Positions 23,669 through 35,090 of a DNA stretch of 41,664 nt are shown here, in pieces. This DNA is from Ichthyophonus hoferi (taxonomy: Eukaryota > Opisthokonta > Ichthyosporea > Ichthyophonida > Ichthyophonidae): assembly GCA_002751075.1 (NCBI GenBank), contig NAOQ01000155.1, positions 74,088 through 115,751 on the forward strand, given 5' to 3'. Positions within the stretch are counted from its first letter, which is position 1; each line of letters opens with the position of its first letter. A model generated the notes under the pieces. That model was given only the letters and a program-made list of their open reading frames with translations. It was not told where the DNA came from and did no database searches. The translations under genes were made by a program, and so were the position numbers.

Positions 23669-26600
23669 TTTATACATATACATATAAATATACATCTACA
23701 TATACATATACATATACATATACATAGACATAGACATAGACATACACCAATAGTTTACCTGTGAGTCTGGTAGCTGACTGTTTATTCCCATAGCCTGTGA
23801 CATACCTCTTTGTACCACTGGGGCAGCAGCCAGTGGGTTACAGTAACTACTAGTACATACATGAAGGATAGCTTGCGGTATCTCGGATATACTAATAAGC
23901 CGCCTGCCATTCCTGTAGAGTAATTAGGACAGGGTAGATTAAGTAGGTTATTATGCATAGCCGGTAAAGGAAATTATATATATATATATATATATATATC
24001 AAATAATAAATTATAGGATGCCGAAAAGAATACTTAATTATAAGGTATATGATAGAACAACACCATAAGTAAAAGAATGATACGAACATATATCTGTAGG
24101 TCAATACCAATAGAACCCGCTGGTAAATAAACAATATGACTTAGAGGTGTGTAACAAACCTACTATGCACCATGGTTGGGGTATGACTATTAATTTATAC
24201 ATATACACACACGGCCATACATATATAGTCCTTTGCTTGAAATGCACAGTAACCTATCTATCCTAGACTGTCGTAATTATTCTAATAAATAACCAGCAGA
24301 CGCTGATGGCACCAATCATAACGCTTACATTTTGTAAACCGTTAAGCACTAAACATACATATATATATAACTATACCTCTAGGTAAATAAAAATAGTCAA
24401 ATAAACTTATATTATTCCATGTTCTTGTCTTCCCACTCATAACATGGTGTGTTCATAAAACTGGAAGGGCGCAAACATATACAAATAGAAAAAGAAAAAA
24501 AGATAGTATGTATGAATGTGTGTATGTATGTGTAGCTACTGTATAAAAAGAAAAGAAAAAAGAAAATTTTTTTTAAAGGAAAACGTCATGTATATATAGT
24601 ACATATCATATTTCGATAGAATAATTAATATAGTAATAAGAAATATATAATATACATGTATAAAGATTGACTTATCAAAGTGTGACATAATGCCAAATAT
24701 GGTGCATGAACATTACAGCCTCGTGCAGATACATGCATATTCATACTGGTAACCTAGCCCCATGTACGGGTAGACAGGCAGCGAGTAGTATACCTGTGCA
24801 ATAGTTCATAAATCCTAGGCCTATAGGGACAGCTCTTGTCATCCAGTAAGCACACTGATGGGTCCTTACATAGTGACGTCATTCGCTGGGGATCAAAGGC
24901 TTCAAAGGTTCCGCCACATGCTTGGATAATCTCGGTAAACTATAGGTGAAGGGAGAGTGAGAGAGAGAGAGGGTCAGGGCTTGTCTGTATGCATGTATCG
25001 GCTAAGATGACATATATGCGTGTATAGGCATATGCGGTTAAATACAATTATATGTGTACGTGCTTCATCTCTTGATACATTATAATATAATATAATATAA
25101 CATAATATAGAATAAAATAAAATACAATACAACGCCATACAATACCATAAAATACAATCCACTAAACCTCACCTGGACATAATACATCATCACAACACTT
25201 ACTATCATATAACATATAATGAGGAAGGTCCTATATGTCGGGAGATAAGCAAAAAACCTGANNNNNNNNNNNNNNNNNNNNNNNNNNNNNNNNNNNNNNN
25301 NNNNNNNNNNNNNNNNNNNNNNNNNNNNNNNNNNNNNNNNNNNNNNNNNNNNNNNNNNNNNNNNNNNNNNNNNNNNNNNNNNNNNNNNNNNNNNNNNNNN
25401 NNNNNNNNNNNNNNNNNNNNNNNNNNNNNNNNNNNNNNNNNNNNNNNNNNNNNNNNNNNNNNNNNNNNNNNNNNNNNNNNNNNNNNNNNNNNNNNNNNNN
25501 NNNNNNNNNNNNNNNNNNNNNNNNNNNNNNNNNNNNNNNNNNNNNNNNNNNNNNNNNNNNNNNNNNNNNNNNNNNNNNNNNNNNNNNNNNNNNNNNNNNN
25601 NNNNNNNNNNNNNNNNNNNNNNNNNNNNNNNNNNNNNNNNNNNNNNNNNNNNNNNNNNNNNNNNNNNNNNNNNNNNNNNNNNNNNNNNNNNNNNNNNNNN
25701 NNNNNNNNNNNNNNNNNNNNNNNNNNNNNNNNNNNNNNNNNNNNNNNNNNNNNNNNNNNNNNNNNNNNNNNNNNNNNNNNNNNNNNNNNNNNNNNNNNNN
25801 NNNNNNNNNNNNNNNNNNNNNNNNNNNNNNNNNNNNNNNNNNNCTAAACCTCACCTGGACATAATACATCATCACAACACTTACTATCATATAACATATA
25901 ATGAGGAAGGTCCTATATGTCGGGAGATAAGCAAAAAACAGAGAGAGTACTAGATGATACGAAAAACAATAGAGGTCAAATAAGGATGTGTATGAAAAAA
26001 TATAAATACGTACCTTGGGTTTAAGGCTTAAATGAACAAACTTTACATGCTTAAAAAGACTTGACCTCTTGGGGTCGACTCCCAAATCCACTTTCCCATT
26101 TACGTATTGGTCCATTAAGTGAGGCATAAATCTTAAAGAAGTGATTAAATTGGTCAGTCTACACCTATAGTACATCAGGTAGACATTCACCCCCAGTAAT
26201 TGAATGGTAATCAGGCCTTCAATAGTTATATATTAGTTATCAATGTGCCTGACCGGGCGGGCTATTACTAACATCTACCACAGTCGATGGTATATATTAT
26301 ATTAACAGGTCTAATCCTATGTATTAAACCTTGAATATAAATATCGTGTCACGTGATTACTTAAAGTAAGCAACCAATTGAGATTTAACATTAATTCTTA
26401 CAATCTTGTTCTCTCTCTCTCTTTTACTCACACTCTTATATTTGATAATTTCCTATTGCCCATACCTACACTCTTTCCATCTCTATCAATCCACTTAATC
26501 TTGGTTTCATTTTTTGACCATTTTGCTTTGATTTCACAGGGTATTAATGCATATGCTTCTCCTTCACACACACACCACCATACATCCACAGCATCACATA

Positions 26601-29600
26601 TATTTCTTATATATTAATCTATCTCTCTCTATTTCACATACACACCCTTACACACATAAACTCACAGACCTACCTCTCTTCCGGGGTCATTCGACCTTCA
26701 GATTCCAATGAAATAATCCAGTCCGGTGTTACCAAGTGCCTACCCTGCACTAAGGCTAAGATGACCTGTGCCAATTAGTCCTCGTCAAAGTCATATTTTT
26801 AATCTTGTGATAACCTATAATACCAGAGCTTGTGTAGAAGTATTGTTCACTGAAGATAAGATGGTGGATAAAACACGCCTTTCCTACTAATGGAAATCAT
26901 TCATTGGTTTGATATGTCTCTTGTTGCAATGAATGACTAAAGGCCAATAAAAACCATCCAATACGTCCCCCTTATTAAGTAGATATTGCTTTTGTTTCTT
27001 GTAACTAATCATACTCGAGTGTTTTACCGCCAGTTTCATACATCCAAGCTAATACAACAGAGTAGATAGGTGCTATATCTTCACACCACTGCAACTACAA
27101 AGATACCCCCAATAACCCCGAGATGTATGTTCCGTTCATGTGTGTAATGGTGTAGGAGTAAAATAAAAATATGTAAATTAATACTCAGGAAGATGGTTGC
27201 ATATTTATAGGTTGCGTACAAAGACGAAAAATGCACCGCTCTCTAATTGGTTATTCTTGAAATTGGCATGGGTATAAAGGGGTGTCATTGGTGTAGACTA
27301 ACAATAATTCAAATGAATGCTTTAAAATGCATTTGTGATAAGACAACTCCTGCTACCAATAACAGACATGTAATTAAAATAAGATTAATGTATGACCTGC
27401 CAACCTATAAACCCTACTTAGGTCTCTCTCTCTCATTCAGTCGTTCGCTATATATATATTGCATACCTTTTCTGTCACTTGTACTGTTTTCATAACAAGA
27501 TGAGTGCAATCGGATGACCATTGTTTTACAAAGTGCCCCCCTGTATGTACGAAGGGTTCAGTTATCAGCATACTGTAAGCTGGACCCTTCTACGACCCAT
27601 TTGTATAAGGTACCAACACAGTATACCTACACACACATATTGTCTCTACAATTAGCTGATTCACACACCCACATGCACGTAAGTATAGTTATAGTCGCTT
27701 ATAAAACATCATACGTCAATTGAAGATTATCCTTTCTTGCTGCGACTTACTTTTTTTTGGTGATGATGGTATACGCGTAGGAAATGTAATCCCAAAATCG
27801 AGTATTAATTACTATCTATATATGCGTGTACAATTCATATCTAAGTAAATAATAATCAAACAAAAACAATATCTATTCCTACGTATGTTTTACGAATCGT
27901 GTATATCTAGCCCGCCTGATGAAAGAGCAATCATTGGTTTATTTTATTATTCAACGTCATTGCCATATAAACAAAAAAAACGCATCTATGCATTTAAATC
28001 GAATATGATTTCTGATTATTTTATTAGATGAATGTCAAGCTAAGGATATATCCAACCCATAGAAGCCAGAGTAGGTATATATATAGAAGTCATTAATTTG
28101 CCTATCCCCGGGGAGGATAGTGATTAATCACATTTCAAAAAATACTGCAATGCTATATATATAATGTGCACTTCCTCAATGCTATTCTAAACTATCGTGT
28201 TGCTTTTATAAAGGTTGCAGATTACATTTTCAATGTAGTCAAACTGTTTCATACTATAACCCTGATATATTGACATACAGCACATCCCACTACTGAACAT
28301 AGTTCCATTAGTGTGTCAAGCCTCAATATTCGGTTACATGCCCACTTGAAAAAGACATCATGTTTACTTTTACTTTTACTTTTACTTTTAGTATTATCAT
28401 GATTACTACTACCACTATTATCATCAACATTATTATTAACATTATTATTATCTTAAGAGTGATTGATTACACGCATAATATCCTGTGGTCAATGTACCGC
28501 AGATACGACCATTTCCTTATTTTTTCTTGTTGAACTCATCCGATTATTTTAAAATATTAACAAGGCTGTATTGAAGTAAACTACATTGTATATATGTACA
28601 TTTAAATTATATTCCGCCAATTTTTAATAAAAAATACAGTCTTTCAAAATGACCTTAGTTTATTATAAATTAAAAGGCAAGTAGATAGCAAGCTATGGTA
28701 ATATCGGAACCGCCTGTTAAAGACAGCTGGAATGTTGCTTGTAGAAGCACTGGCGGACACATATTTATAGAAGACTAATATTGGACAAATAATGAGATAT
28801 AACGTAGGGGTCCAAGGAATATAAACAACAGGTGGTAACAAATACAGAACGGGAGTAAATAAATCAATGTATTGAAGCTTAATCCCATCAAGTCGTAATG
28901 ACTTTAACGGTACATAAGGCAAGTAACATTTTATCATACTGAAACAATACCACGCTACACCATAACCTACAGCATACACAAAATACACCACATTAATATC
29001 TTTAAAAATTAAAAATATACTCCAAGGTACATGTCACAATGTCGGTCATGGGTTTAGATCTATCTGGTTATATGCTACACTGAAAGCTTACAACCAAGAT
29101 CATCCTCATATATATAAAGAAATTATTACTATAGTTAATTATGTCACACGAGTGAGCTAGAAGCATGTTGGAAAAACACGGCTAGTTTGACACAGAAAAT
29201 ACATCTCAAGAACGTATAATTATATATTAACTTTCATAAACATGTAACATACCTATTCTTCTACAGGCCTCACTGACTTGATAACCAACATCCTTCATTA
29301 CGTTAGAGCAACAAACAACCACAGGAACATAGGTGGCCCTGCATAAACATATAATCAGGAGTAGATAGTAAAGTGTTAGATGTCAACAAGCAAAAGATAG
29401 ACTAGTCCTATATAGTAAAATTCTTAAGAGTCTATAAGGCATAATTGTTTGAATATATCTATATCTATTATTGAAATTAAATATCAACTATGTGTGCATG
29501 TCTGCTACATAAAAATGTACTTGAACAGAAAATCTAAAAGGCTATAACAAAGGATTCTGGTAGTTTGTAGATCATATAGTACTACCAACACATCAGATAG

Positions 29601-32600
29601 TTCACATATATAGCATGAGGACATATATTCAATGCTCATACCACTTTTTACTCCACACTACACAGTAAATGTATTTATCTAACTGTCAGGCACATACTCC
29701 AAGACCTACTTAGACCATACCAAGCTCTCGCAATCAGTGTTTTCATTATTATATTAACTTCATTCCCACTAAGGCTAGGCAAACAATACGCACCCAATGT
29801 ACTCTAACAAATAGTAAAGCTCAATCCCATCAAGCAGCTCAACAAGCCACTAGCAATGTAATTTAACAATACAATCTTATGATAATAAAACCATACCTTA
29901 GTAGAGTAGCACCAAATTTAATAACATCTCCATCGTGTAGGTCATGAGTGTTGCCCGCAACCAACATGGTGCTATTGACACTGGTTCCGTGTTTAGTGTT
30001 TAATACTTCCACTTGAACTATGCCATGGTCTTTAGGATTGTTCTGTGATGGTATTGATATATTCGGGTTAAATATAAAATATAACAAACCGAATCAGAGG
30101 TAACAGCTGTTCTAGTTTAATAAATTTTGAGTAAATGGGTAATGCATTGGAGGTATGTGATGTGATGATTGTGAAACTATTTAAGAATAGACATCGATAG
30201 CAGTGTGGTGGGCATGCAGGGGGGGCTATATGACTGCAAACCCTAACACTATTCAGAAATATCTAGATAGTATTTCTATGACAATAGATACAAGAAGTAT
30301 GCGTTAACATGTTTGGTAGATTAAGGCCCTATATATCTAGTCAGCTCCCACATTATGCATTTTATTGTTTATAATGAAGTGTTACTGGTGAACATCATGG
30401 TTTTTTTTTAATATTTTTTTATTTTTATTGTTTGGAAAATTTGGAGTTGGTTATCCTATCTGAGATTATTGTAAGTAACAATAGTATAAGAATACCACGA
30501 TAAATTAAGGTATGAAGTGTGTATAGGATATACAATAGGGTCCTTCAGCGTGATAGAAGCGTGCAGGACAAAATGGATCTGGGGTAATAATGAGGATAAT
30601 ACTAAAGATACGATTACAGTAAGGTATGCAAGCACTTGTTTGTGCATATATATGCTTATAATGATAATGATAGAGGAAGTATTGCTATATATATGTATTA
30701 CTGATTATGTAAAGACCATCTTTAGATATACATACAGTAGTATATCGGCCTATATATAGGTGTTTGTGCTAGTGTACGTTTATGTATAAGAGGTAACAAA
30801 TGATTTATTAGCTACGAGCATAAAAACAATTAGAAGATATAGTTACTATGAATGATGTCATTATCAACAGGTATAGGAAAGTAAAGAAAAAGGCAAATGG
30901 GGTAAGGTATGGTAAACAACAATATTCGAGTATATGCAAGTGCACACATATCAACTGAGATATCACAGGGTAAGGTCCAGACTAAAGGCAATACCCAAGA
31001 CTTGGGTGGTTGAACATGGATACGGGCATGATTCCTCGATACACATAGGTCACCTTTAAGAAGCAATCTGCAGGCCGCTAAATATGCATTGGTGGTTAAA
31101 ATATTAATATATATATATTCCTTATAAAGAAAATGAAGTATTGAGATAGTTGGCAAATGAATTACTAATAAACAATTGAGTTTGGAATGCAGTGTTTAAT
31201 AAGTGGTACTATATTATATTTACTACCATGTGGATATTACGGATATCAAAAAATAAGAAATAATATATCCCATACCTAGTAATTGATTAAACAAACAAAC
31301 AGATATATAAATGTAAATGTAAAGCCATGTGGCATTTTCCTTTGTATTGAAGCATATTCAACTATTCTACACAGAAGTAATTAATTGTCTTGTCTCTATA
31401 GCTCTATAGATAAAAATGTGCATACTTGGTAAGAAATACACTATAAAATCTTTTTTCATCCACTTCACTTACGTATTCGTCCTACTAACAATGGGGTTGT
31501 CTCGTTCGTTGGGAAAAGAAGGAATTTGATATCTGTAAGACAAAAAGAAGATATATATGCATATATATTAATTCAATATAACAACATCAAATTCAATTTT
31601 TAGTATGGATAGCCTCACACACAGAAACTATTGTGATATTATATGGCGATTTAACATAATCCATGTTAAAACCTTCTACAACATACTGGTTTAGAGTGTA
31701 CAGCTCTTGTTTCACTGCAATATATTAGTCACATCTAGTATGGTGCTAGTAAGATATGTGATTATCATTGGACAATGTATGGTTCAAACAAGGCAATATG
31801 TCATGATAGTATTCACGGTATAAGGTTTGTTTTTTATTAAAAAAATTCTTAGTTAAAGCGATTAAATATATAGTTTATTAGTAATTACTCCTGGGTTTGG
31901 ACATGGGAGGGAAGAAACTATAGAGTCTGTATGTTGGTTTGAGGCTATAGGTTAATATTACATAAGAGAGTTTAGTGGTTGTCTGGTAGCATGATTTATA
32001 TTTGTTAGTACTGAGGTATTAGAATTTTAAAATTAAAATATGACTTCCAATAAAACAGTTAGTCTCCAACTAATACAATCCGTAACAGTGTGGAAAATAA
32101 TATGTTGCCTGAAAATAGATAGTGTTATTCTTATATTGCTATATAGTTGCTAATTATGTGTACAATTACGATAGAAAACATGTATATGGCTATGAGAAAA
32201 AAGTGTAAGGAATAAACAGCAACTTGAAAACTTGGGACCAAGACACCCACTTCCAGCAGTTTTACTGTTTTACTGTTTAAACAATATTTATTCGACTAAA
32301 GAATAAACTGAAAGTGCCTGGTGTTTTCCTTTCTTCGTCTTTCCAACGCCTCTCTAAGCATATAGACTCGTACAAATGTAGATAATTGTGTGCTATTGGA
32401 AGCTCATAAGCAGTGGTTCCCATAAGTAAACTTTATGAGTGTATACATAAATACTCTCTATCTCTCCCTTCTCCTTTCTTTTAATCTTTTTAGCCTTTTT
32501 TTGTTATTAGTCATTTGCTCTTCTCTTTTGAAAACCCCCTTATGCATATATATATATATAATATCAAATTTGTCGTTTTTATATAACTACCCCACATGCA

Positions 32601-32735
32601 TAAAGGTATATGATACCAATGACAGCACCCAACCTTGCCGCCTATTAATGCTAGCCTAAATACACAAGCATTTAGTCCTTATGCCTTATGTATCACTCAT
32701 AACTAACCTCTTTCAAGTCCTTGCAAAAGCCACAT
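17873..32735 (-). CDS. NBN: Nibrin/NBS1 homologue, 18 exons, about 789 residues
   Basis: NBS1 is the regulatory subunit of the MRE11-RAD50-NBS1 complex, which senses and processes DNA double-strand breaks in the nucleus. Exons (minus): 32708-32735, 31473-31532, 30995-31077, 29897-30042, 29253-29338, 27467-27540, 26674-26765, 26014-26131, 24794-24939, 23759-23912, 22866-23084, 21806-22195, 20912-21243, 20217-20355, 19815-19915, 19244-19298, 18309-18400, 17873-17927. They sum to 2,370 nt with every phase agreeing and GT-AG at every junction. The start MWLLQGLE in a GCACCATGT context matches the vertebrate MWKL start. FHA domain, about residues 22-105: G27-R28, S43-R44-N45-H46 and HGT at 75-77 are the phosphothreonine-binding residues. 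BRCT1, about 107-190, has GGHFVKQWSSDCTHLVM and VILALVQGRHLVTPDW. BRCT2, about 205-310, has VDLGVDPKRSSLFKHVKFV, TEIIQACGGTFEAFD and SEIPQAILHVCTSSYCNP. Residues 330-690 are a low-complexity, acidic, disordered linker. NYKVFKK at 735-741 is the MRE11-binding motif, followed by KIIGNDGL. No ATM-binding EExxxDDL-type end is seen. Length is close to human NBN (754). The eighth exon could begin slightly further upstream (up to base 26164); the last exon is the least certain. Confidence 0.93.
18401..19243. repeat. NBS1 intron 16 with degenerate TATAAT/TACATT satellite
   Basis: Within the intron, 19010-19130 is built of imperfect CATTATAACATTATATTATA and TATACNATACATTATACCAT words. No gene is seen in the intron. 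Confidence 0.6.
19545..19700. repeat. (TACA)n microsatellite in NBS1 intron 15
   Basis: Imperfect TACA/CATA tetranucleotides, purest at 19664-19694. They create a Met/Tyr/Val/Cys-only frame on the minus strand that is not a gene. Confidence 0.9.
20690..20750. repeat. (TATA)(CATA)n microsatellite in NBS1 intron 13
   Basis: A run of TATATACATACATACATACA and a second CATACATACA block inside the intron between exons 13 and 14. Confidence 0.8.
23403..23745. repeat. (ATATAC)n hexanucleotide satellite in NBS1 intron 10
   Basis: About 340 bases of near-pure ATATAC/CATATA units (with ACACAT, AAATAT, ATAGAC and ATCTAC variants) ending only about 13 bases before the donor of the tenth NBS1 exon. It is open in several frames on both strands (Tyr-Thr, Met-Tyr and Ile-Cys dipeptides), which is a composition effect. 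Confidence 0.95.
25078..25157. repeat. (ATAAT/AATAC)n pentanucleotide tract
   Basis: TATAATATAATATAACATAA followed by AAAATAAAATACAATACAA units in NBS1 intron 8, directly left of the duplicated block at the assembly gap. Confidence 0.8.
25162..25257 (+). repeat. 96-base block, left copy beside the assembly gap
   Basis: CTAAACCTCACCTGGACATA through GGGAGATAAGCAAAAAAC is identical to 25844-25939. Only four further bases (CTGA) precede the run of N. Either it is a true short tandem duplication or the two contig ends overlap. Confidence 0.9.
25262..25843. other. Assembly gap (582 N)
   Basis: Unknown bases inside NBS1 intron 8, between the exons at 26014-26131 and 24794-24939. The BRCT2 coding sequence reads across the intron without an obvious missing exon. 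Confidence 0.99.
25844..25939 (+). repeat. 96-base block, right copy beside the assembly gap
   Basis: Exact match to 25162-25257, starting at the first base after the N run. Confidence 0.9.
28364..28455. repeat. (CTTTTA)5 followed by an ATT/ATC-rich tract
   Basis: Five CTTTTA hexamers at about 28366-28390, then ATTATNATNACTAC-like triplets and ATTATTAACATTATTATTA. The tract lies in NBS1 intron 5. Confidence 0.8.
28644..28991 (-). CDS. Unexplained 115-codon ORF inside NBS1 intron 5
   Basis: Same strand as NBS1, within the 1.7-kb intron between exons 5 and 6. It starts MVYFVYAVGYGVAWYCF and has two or three hydrophobic stretches, about residues 1-30 and 45-80, including LFTPVLYLLPPVVYIPW and LYLIICPILVF. 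It ends in a basic tail (FNRRFRYYH, then YNKLRSF). It could be a nested small membrane protein or a chance frame. Its composition is less repetitive than the other long intronic frames, but I recognise no family and see no clear promoter or poly(A) signal. Confidence 0.25.
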   Translation of the reverse strand: MVYFVYAVGYGVAWYCFSMIKCYLPYVPLKSLRLDGIKLQYIDLFTPVLYLLPPVVYIPWTPTLYLIICPILVFYKYVSASASTSNIPAVFNRRFRYYHSLLSTCLLIYNKLRSF

Positions 32736-35090
32736 GGTGCCCTTTCCAGTTGTTCTTACACAAACTATATGGTATTTGCACCAAGCACCAAAGGAAACAC
32801 ACAGGCAGATTCCACTATTAATTCACTTACTTTATATTTAGTTTTTTGATTTCCTTTACTTTACGTTTGAGATGGGTGTATACAACGTTCTTTGGAAACA
32901 GCGTGTCTACACTAGCAATATACCCAAAAACAAATATGCCTATGCAATCTACATAGCCACATCGATATATTAATATATTAGTCAATTCACGGAAACAATA
33001 AAAGAAAAATCTCCAATACTAACTCTCCTCATTTTTCTCTCTATAGTTTATCTTTCTACTTTGTATTTTCATATAATACTTCGAGGTCAGGTAACTAAAC
33101 AAAATTAATTATAGACGATATGTTGAAATGATTTTGTGTCAGTCTCTTTAACTAAATTGAGGAACGTAATACATATGTACTGTAATAAACCTAAATATAT
33201 AAACAATACACTAAACTATATACTACAGTATGCAGACTGCAATGCATGTTTACAATAAGCTATAAATTTTGTGATTTTTTGATAAAGCAAATGCCAATCA
33301 TATCGGTGGATAATTGATATTGGCGGACAAGTTTGAATCCCAATGTCACCATTCTTTTAAAGAATTCAAATTATTTTCATTTAATATAGTAAGATATGTT
33401 ATGGTATTTTATGGTATTGTAGAATATGGTATGGTTTTACATGATATAATATGGTATGTTATGTTATGGTATGATATGGTATAGTTAGTATGATATAGTA
33501 TTTTATGACATGATATGATATATTATGGCATGGTATGGTATATTATGGCATGTAGTATAGTACGGTTTAATATAAACACTAAACAACTTGAACACATATT
33601 TTTCAGAGATCCAATTTGAGTTTGGTTCATGTAACTTTTCGACTATGTTTAGTTCCTCAAACCTGAGTTGGTATAAATCTATAAATTTCGTTTACAATAT
33701 CACAAAGTAGAATATGTGCTGAATATATATAAATAACTATAACACAGGCTGGCATTAATAGTGTTGGATATAAGCTACTTTTTTGGATATAAGTAAAGAT
33801 AGCTTGGGTTGTGGTTACCTGTATCTATTCAAAATTGTGGTAATACTGACTTAAATGGTGTTGTAATGTAAACACTAGCACACATGGAATACAGATAGAA
33901 AGTAACACATTTTTATGATAAAACAAGTCAGCAGAAGTTGATGGACAGGCCCGGCACATAAGGTTGATAAAGTCATATTAATGCAGTTTATTGGGCACCC
34001 AGAATAAATATCACAGTGGTTGGCTGATGGCCCAATAAGAATCTTACGTGATCTAGCAAATTTATTGGCATGAGATAGAGATGGTCATGATGCCATTTTT
34101 GATAGTGTCTAGTTGAATACAAGACACTACGTTTCCACAACACAATGAAAGATTGTTGTGGCTCCTCAAAAATCTGTCTTATTTTCTTATATAGGAGTCT
34201 ATTAAACTAACTGTCACCTATGCATATCAATGCATCCAGTACAATTAAATTAGGCTTATGTGTATCATTTTTGAAACATGTTAGGAAAACAGCCAATCTG
34301 AAACTTATGTCACAATTGCCTTCATCTGGACGAATTGTAAATAAAATATGTAATATATTACAAATAATGTGCCATTAGCATAATTAATCCTAAATTAGTT
34401 TATCACTTCTCTGACTTAAAAGAGATGTTATATTATAATTAAGATCTTCTCTTGTGATCAGTCGGTTGATGATAACTGAAGATCAATTCCCTATTTGAAG
34501 TTAGAATCTCTTCCATCTCTAGGTCAGTAATTTGAATTTGATAATTGATGATTGCATATATAGTTACATTTATGGTTGGATCTGGAAATGTGTGTAATAT
34601 CTTAGTTTCATTGGAATCTGTGAAATGGGAAGCTCTGTCTAGATTGGTGATTCTGGTCTTTTCTGGAGCAAGGTTCAATTTGGATAAATCTTTTCAAGTA
34701 CTGTTACCTGGTACTTTTGTGAGTTTTCAAGCATAATGTTCTGGATTCATTTGAATAATTTGAAGCAATTTTTTTAAATTTGATCAGACATGAGCTGATT
34801 GCATTGTCTATTAATATTTTTGGTATGAGTCTAATTGTGTATGTGTTTAGAACTGTAAAAAATGCTTGCACGGTTAACTTTCTTTTGTACTTGTAACAAT
34901 TAGTGACCAAAAGTTTAAACTCTGAATATGAAAGCATGCTATGTCTTATATGCTATATTATGTTCCTGGTCAATTCAGGCTCATATTCAACAATCATAGA
35001 GTGATGCAATTGTGGTAGTGCGTTTTTACTAACATTAATATACCCAATAAAGTTTTTAATTTAGTACTCCCAAATATTACAATATATACT
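32736..35090. other. Region upstream of NBS1, no supported gene
   Basis: This should hold the NBS1 promoter, but I see no clear TATA box or initiator; the sequence before the ATG is AACTGGAAAGGGCACC. It includes a GGTAT-rich satellite (33385-33560) and open frames on both strands around 34440-34740 with mixed composition, possibly an old repeat. Confidence 0.4.
33385..33560. repeat. Degenerate (ATGGT/ATGATAT)n satellite
   Basis: Imperfect TATGGTATGATATGGTATAG-type words over about 175 bases. The words resemble the complement of the satellite in NBS1 intron 16. Confidence 0.75.

Noticed and set aside
23345-23764. Long frames of Tyr-Thr, Met-Tyr or Ile-Cys repeats on both strands
   Set aside because: They are translations of the (ATATAC)n satellite in an NBS1 intron, not genes.
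25231-26190. 319-codon minus-strand frame
   Set aside because: Most of it is the N gap; only the part at 26014-26131 is a real NBS1 exon.
26378-26617. 79-codon plus-strand frame rich in Leu, Ser and Pro
   Set aside because: It is the pyrimidine-rich tract before the NBS1 acceptor sites region, read on the other strand, with no motif.
32435-32659. 74-codon plus-strand frame rich in Leu, Ser and Ile
   Set aside because: TCTCT-rich intron sequence of NBS1 on the opposite strand; low complexity.
34439-34736. Overlapping 60-80 codon frames on both strands
   Set aside because: No motif, no splice support; most likely an old repeat that I cannot classify.
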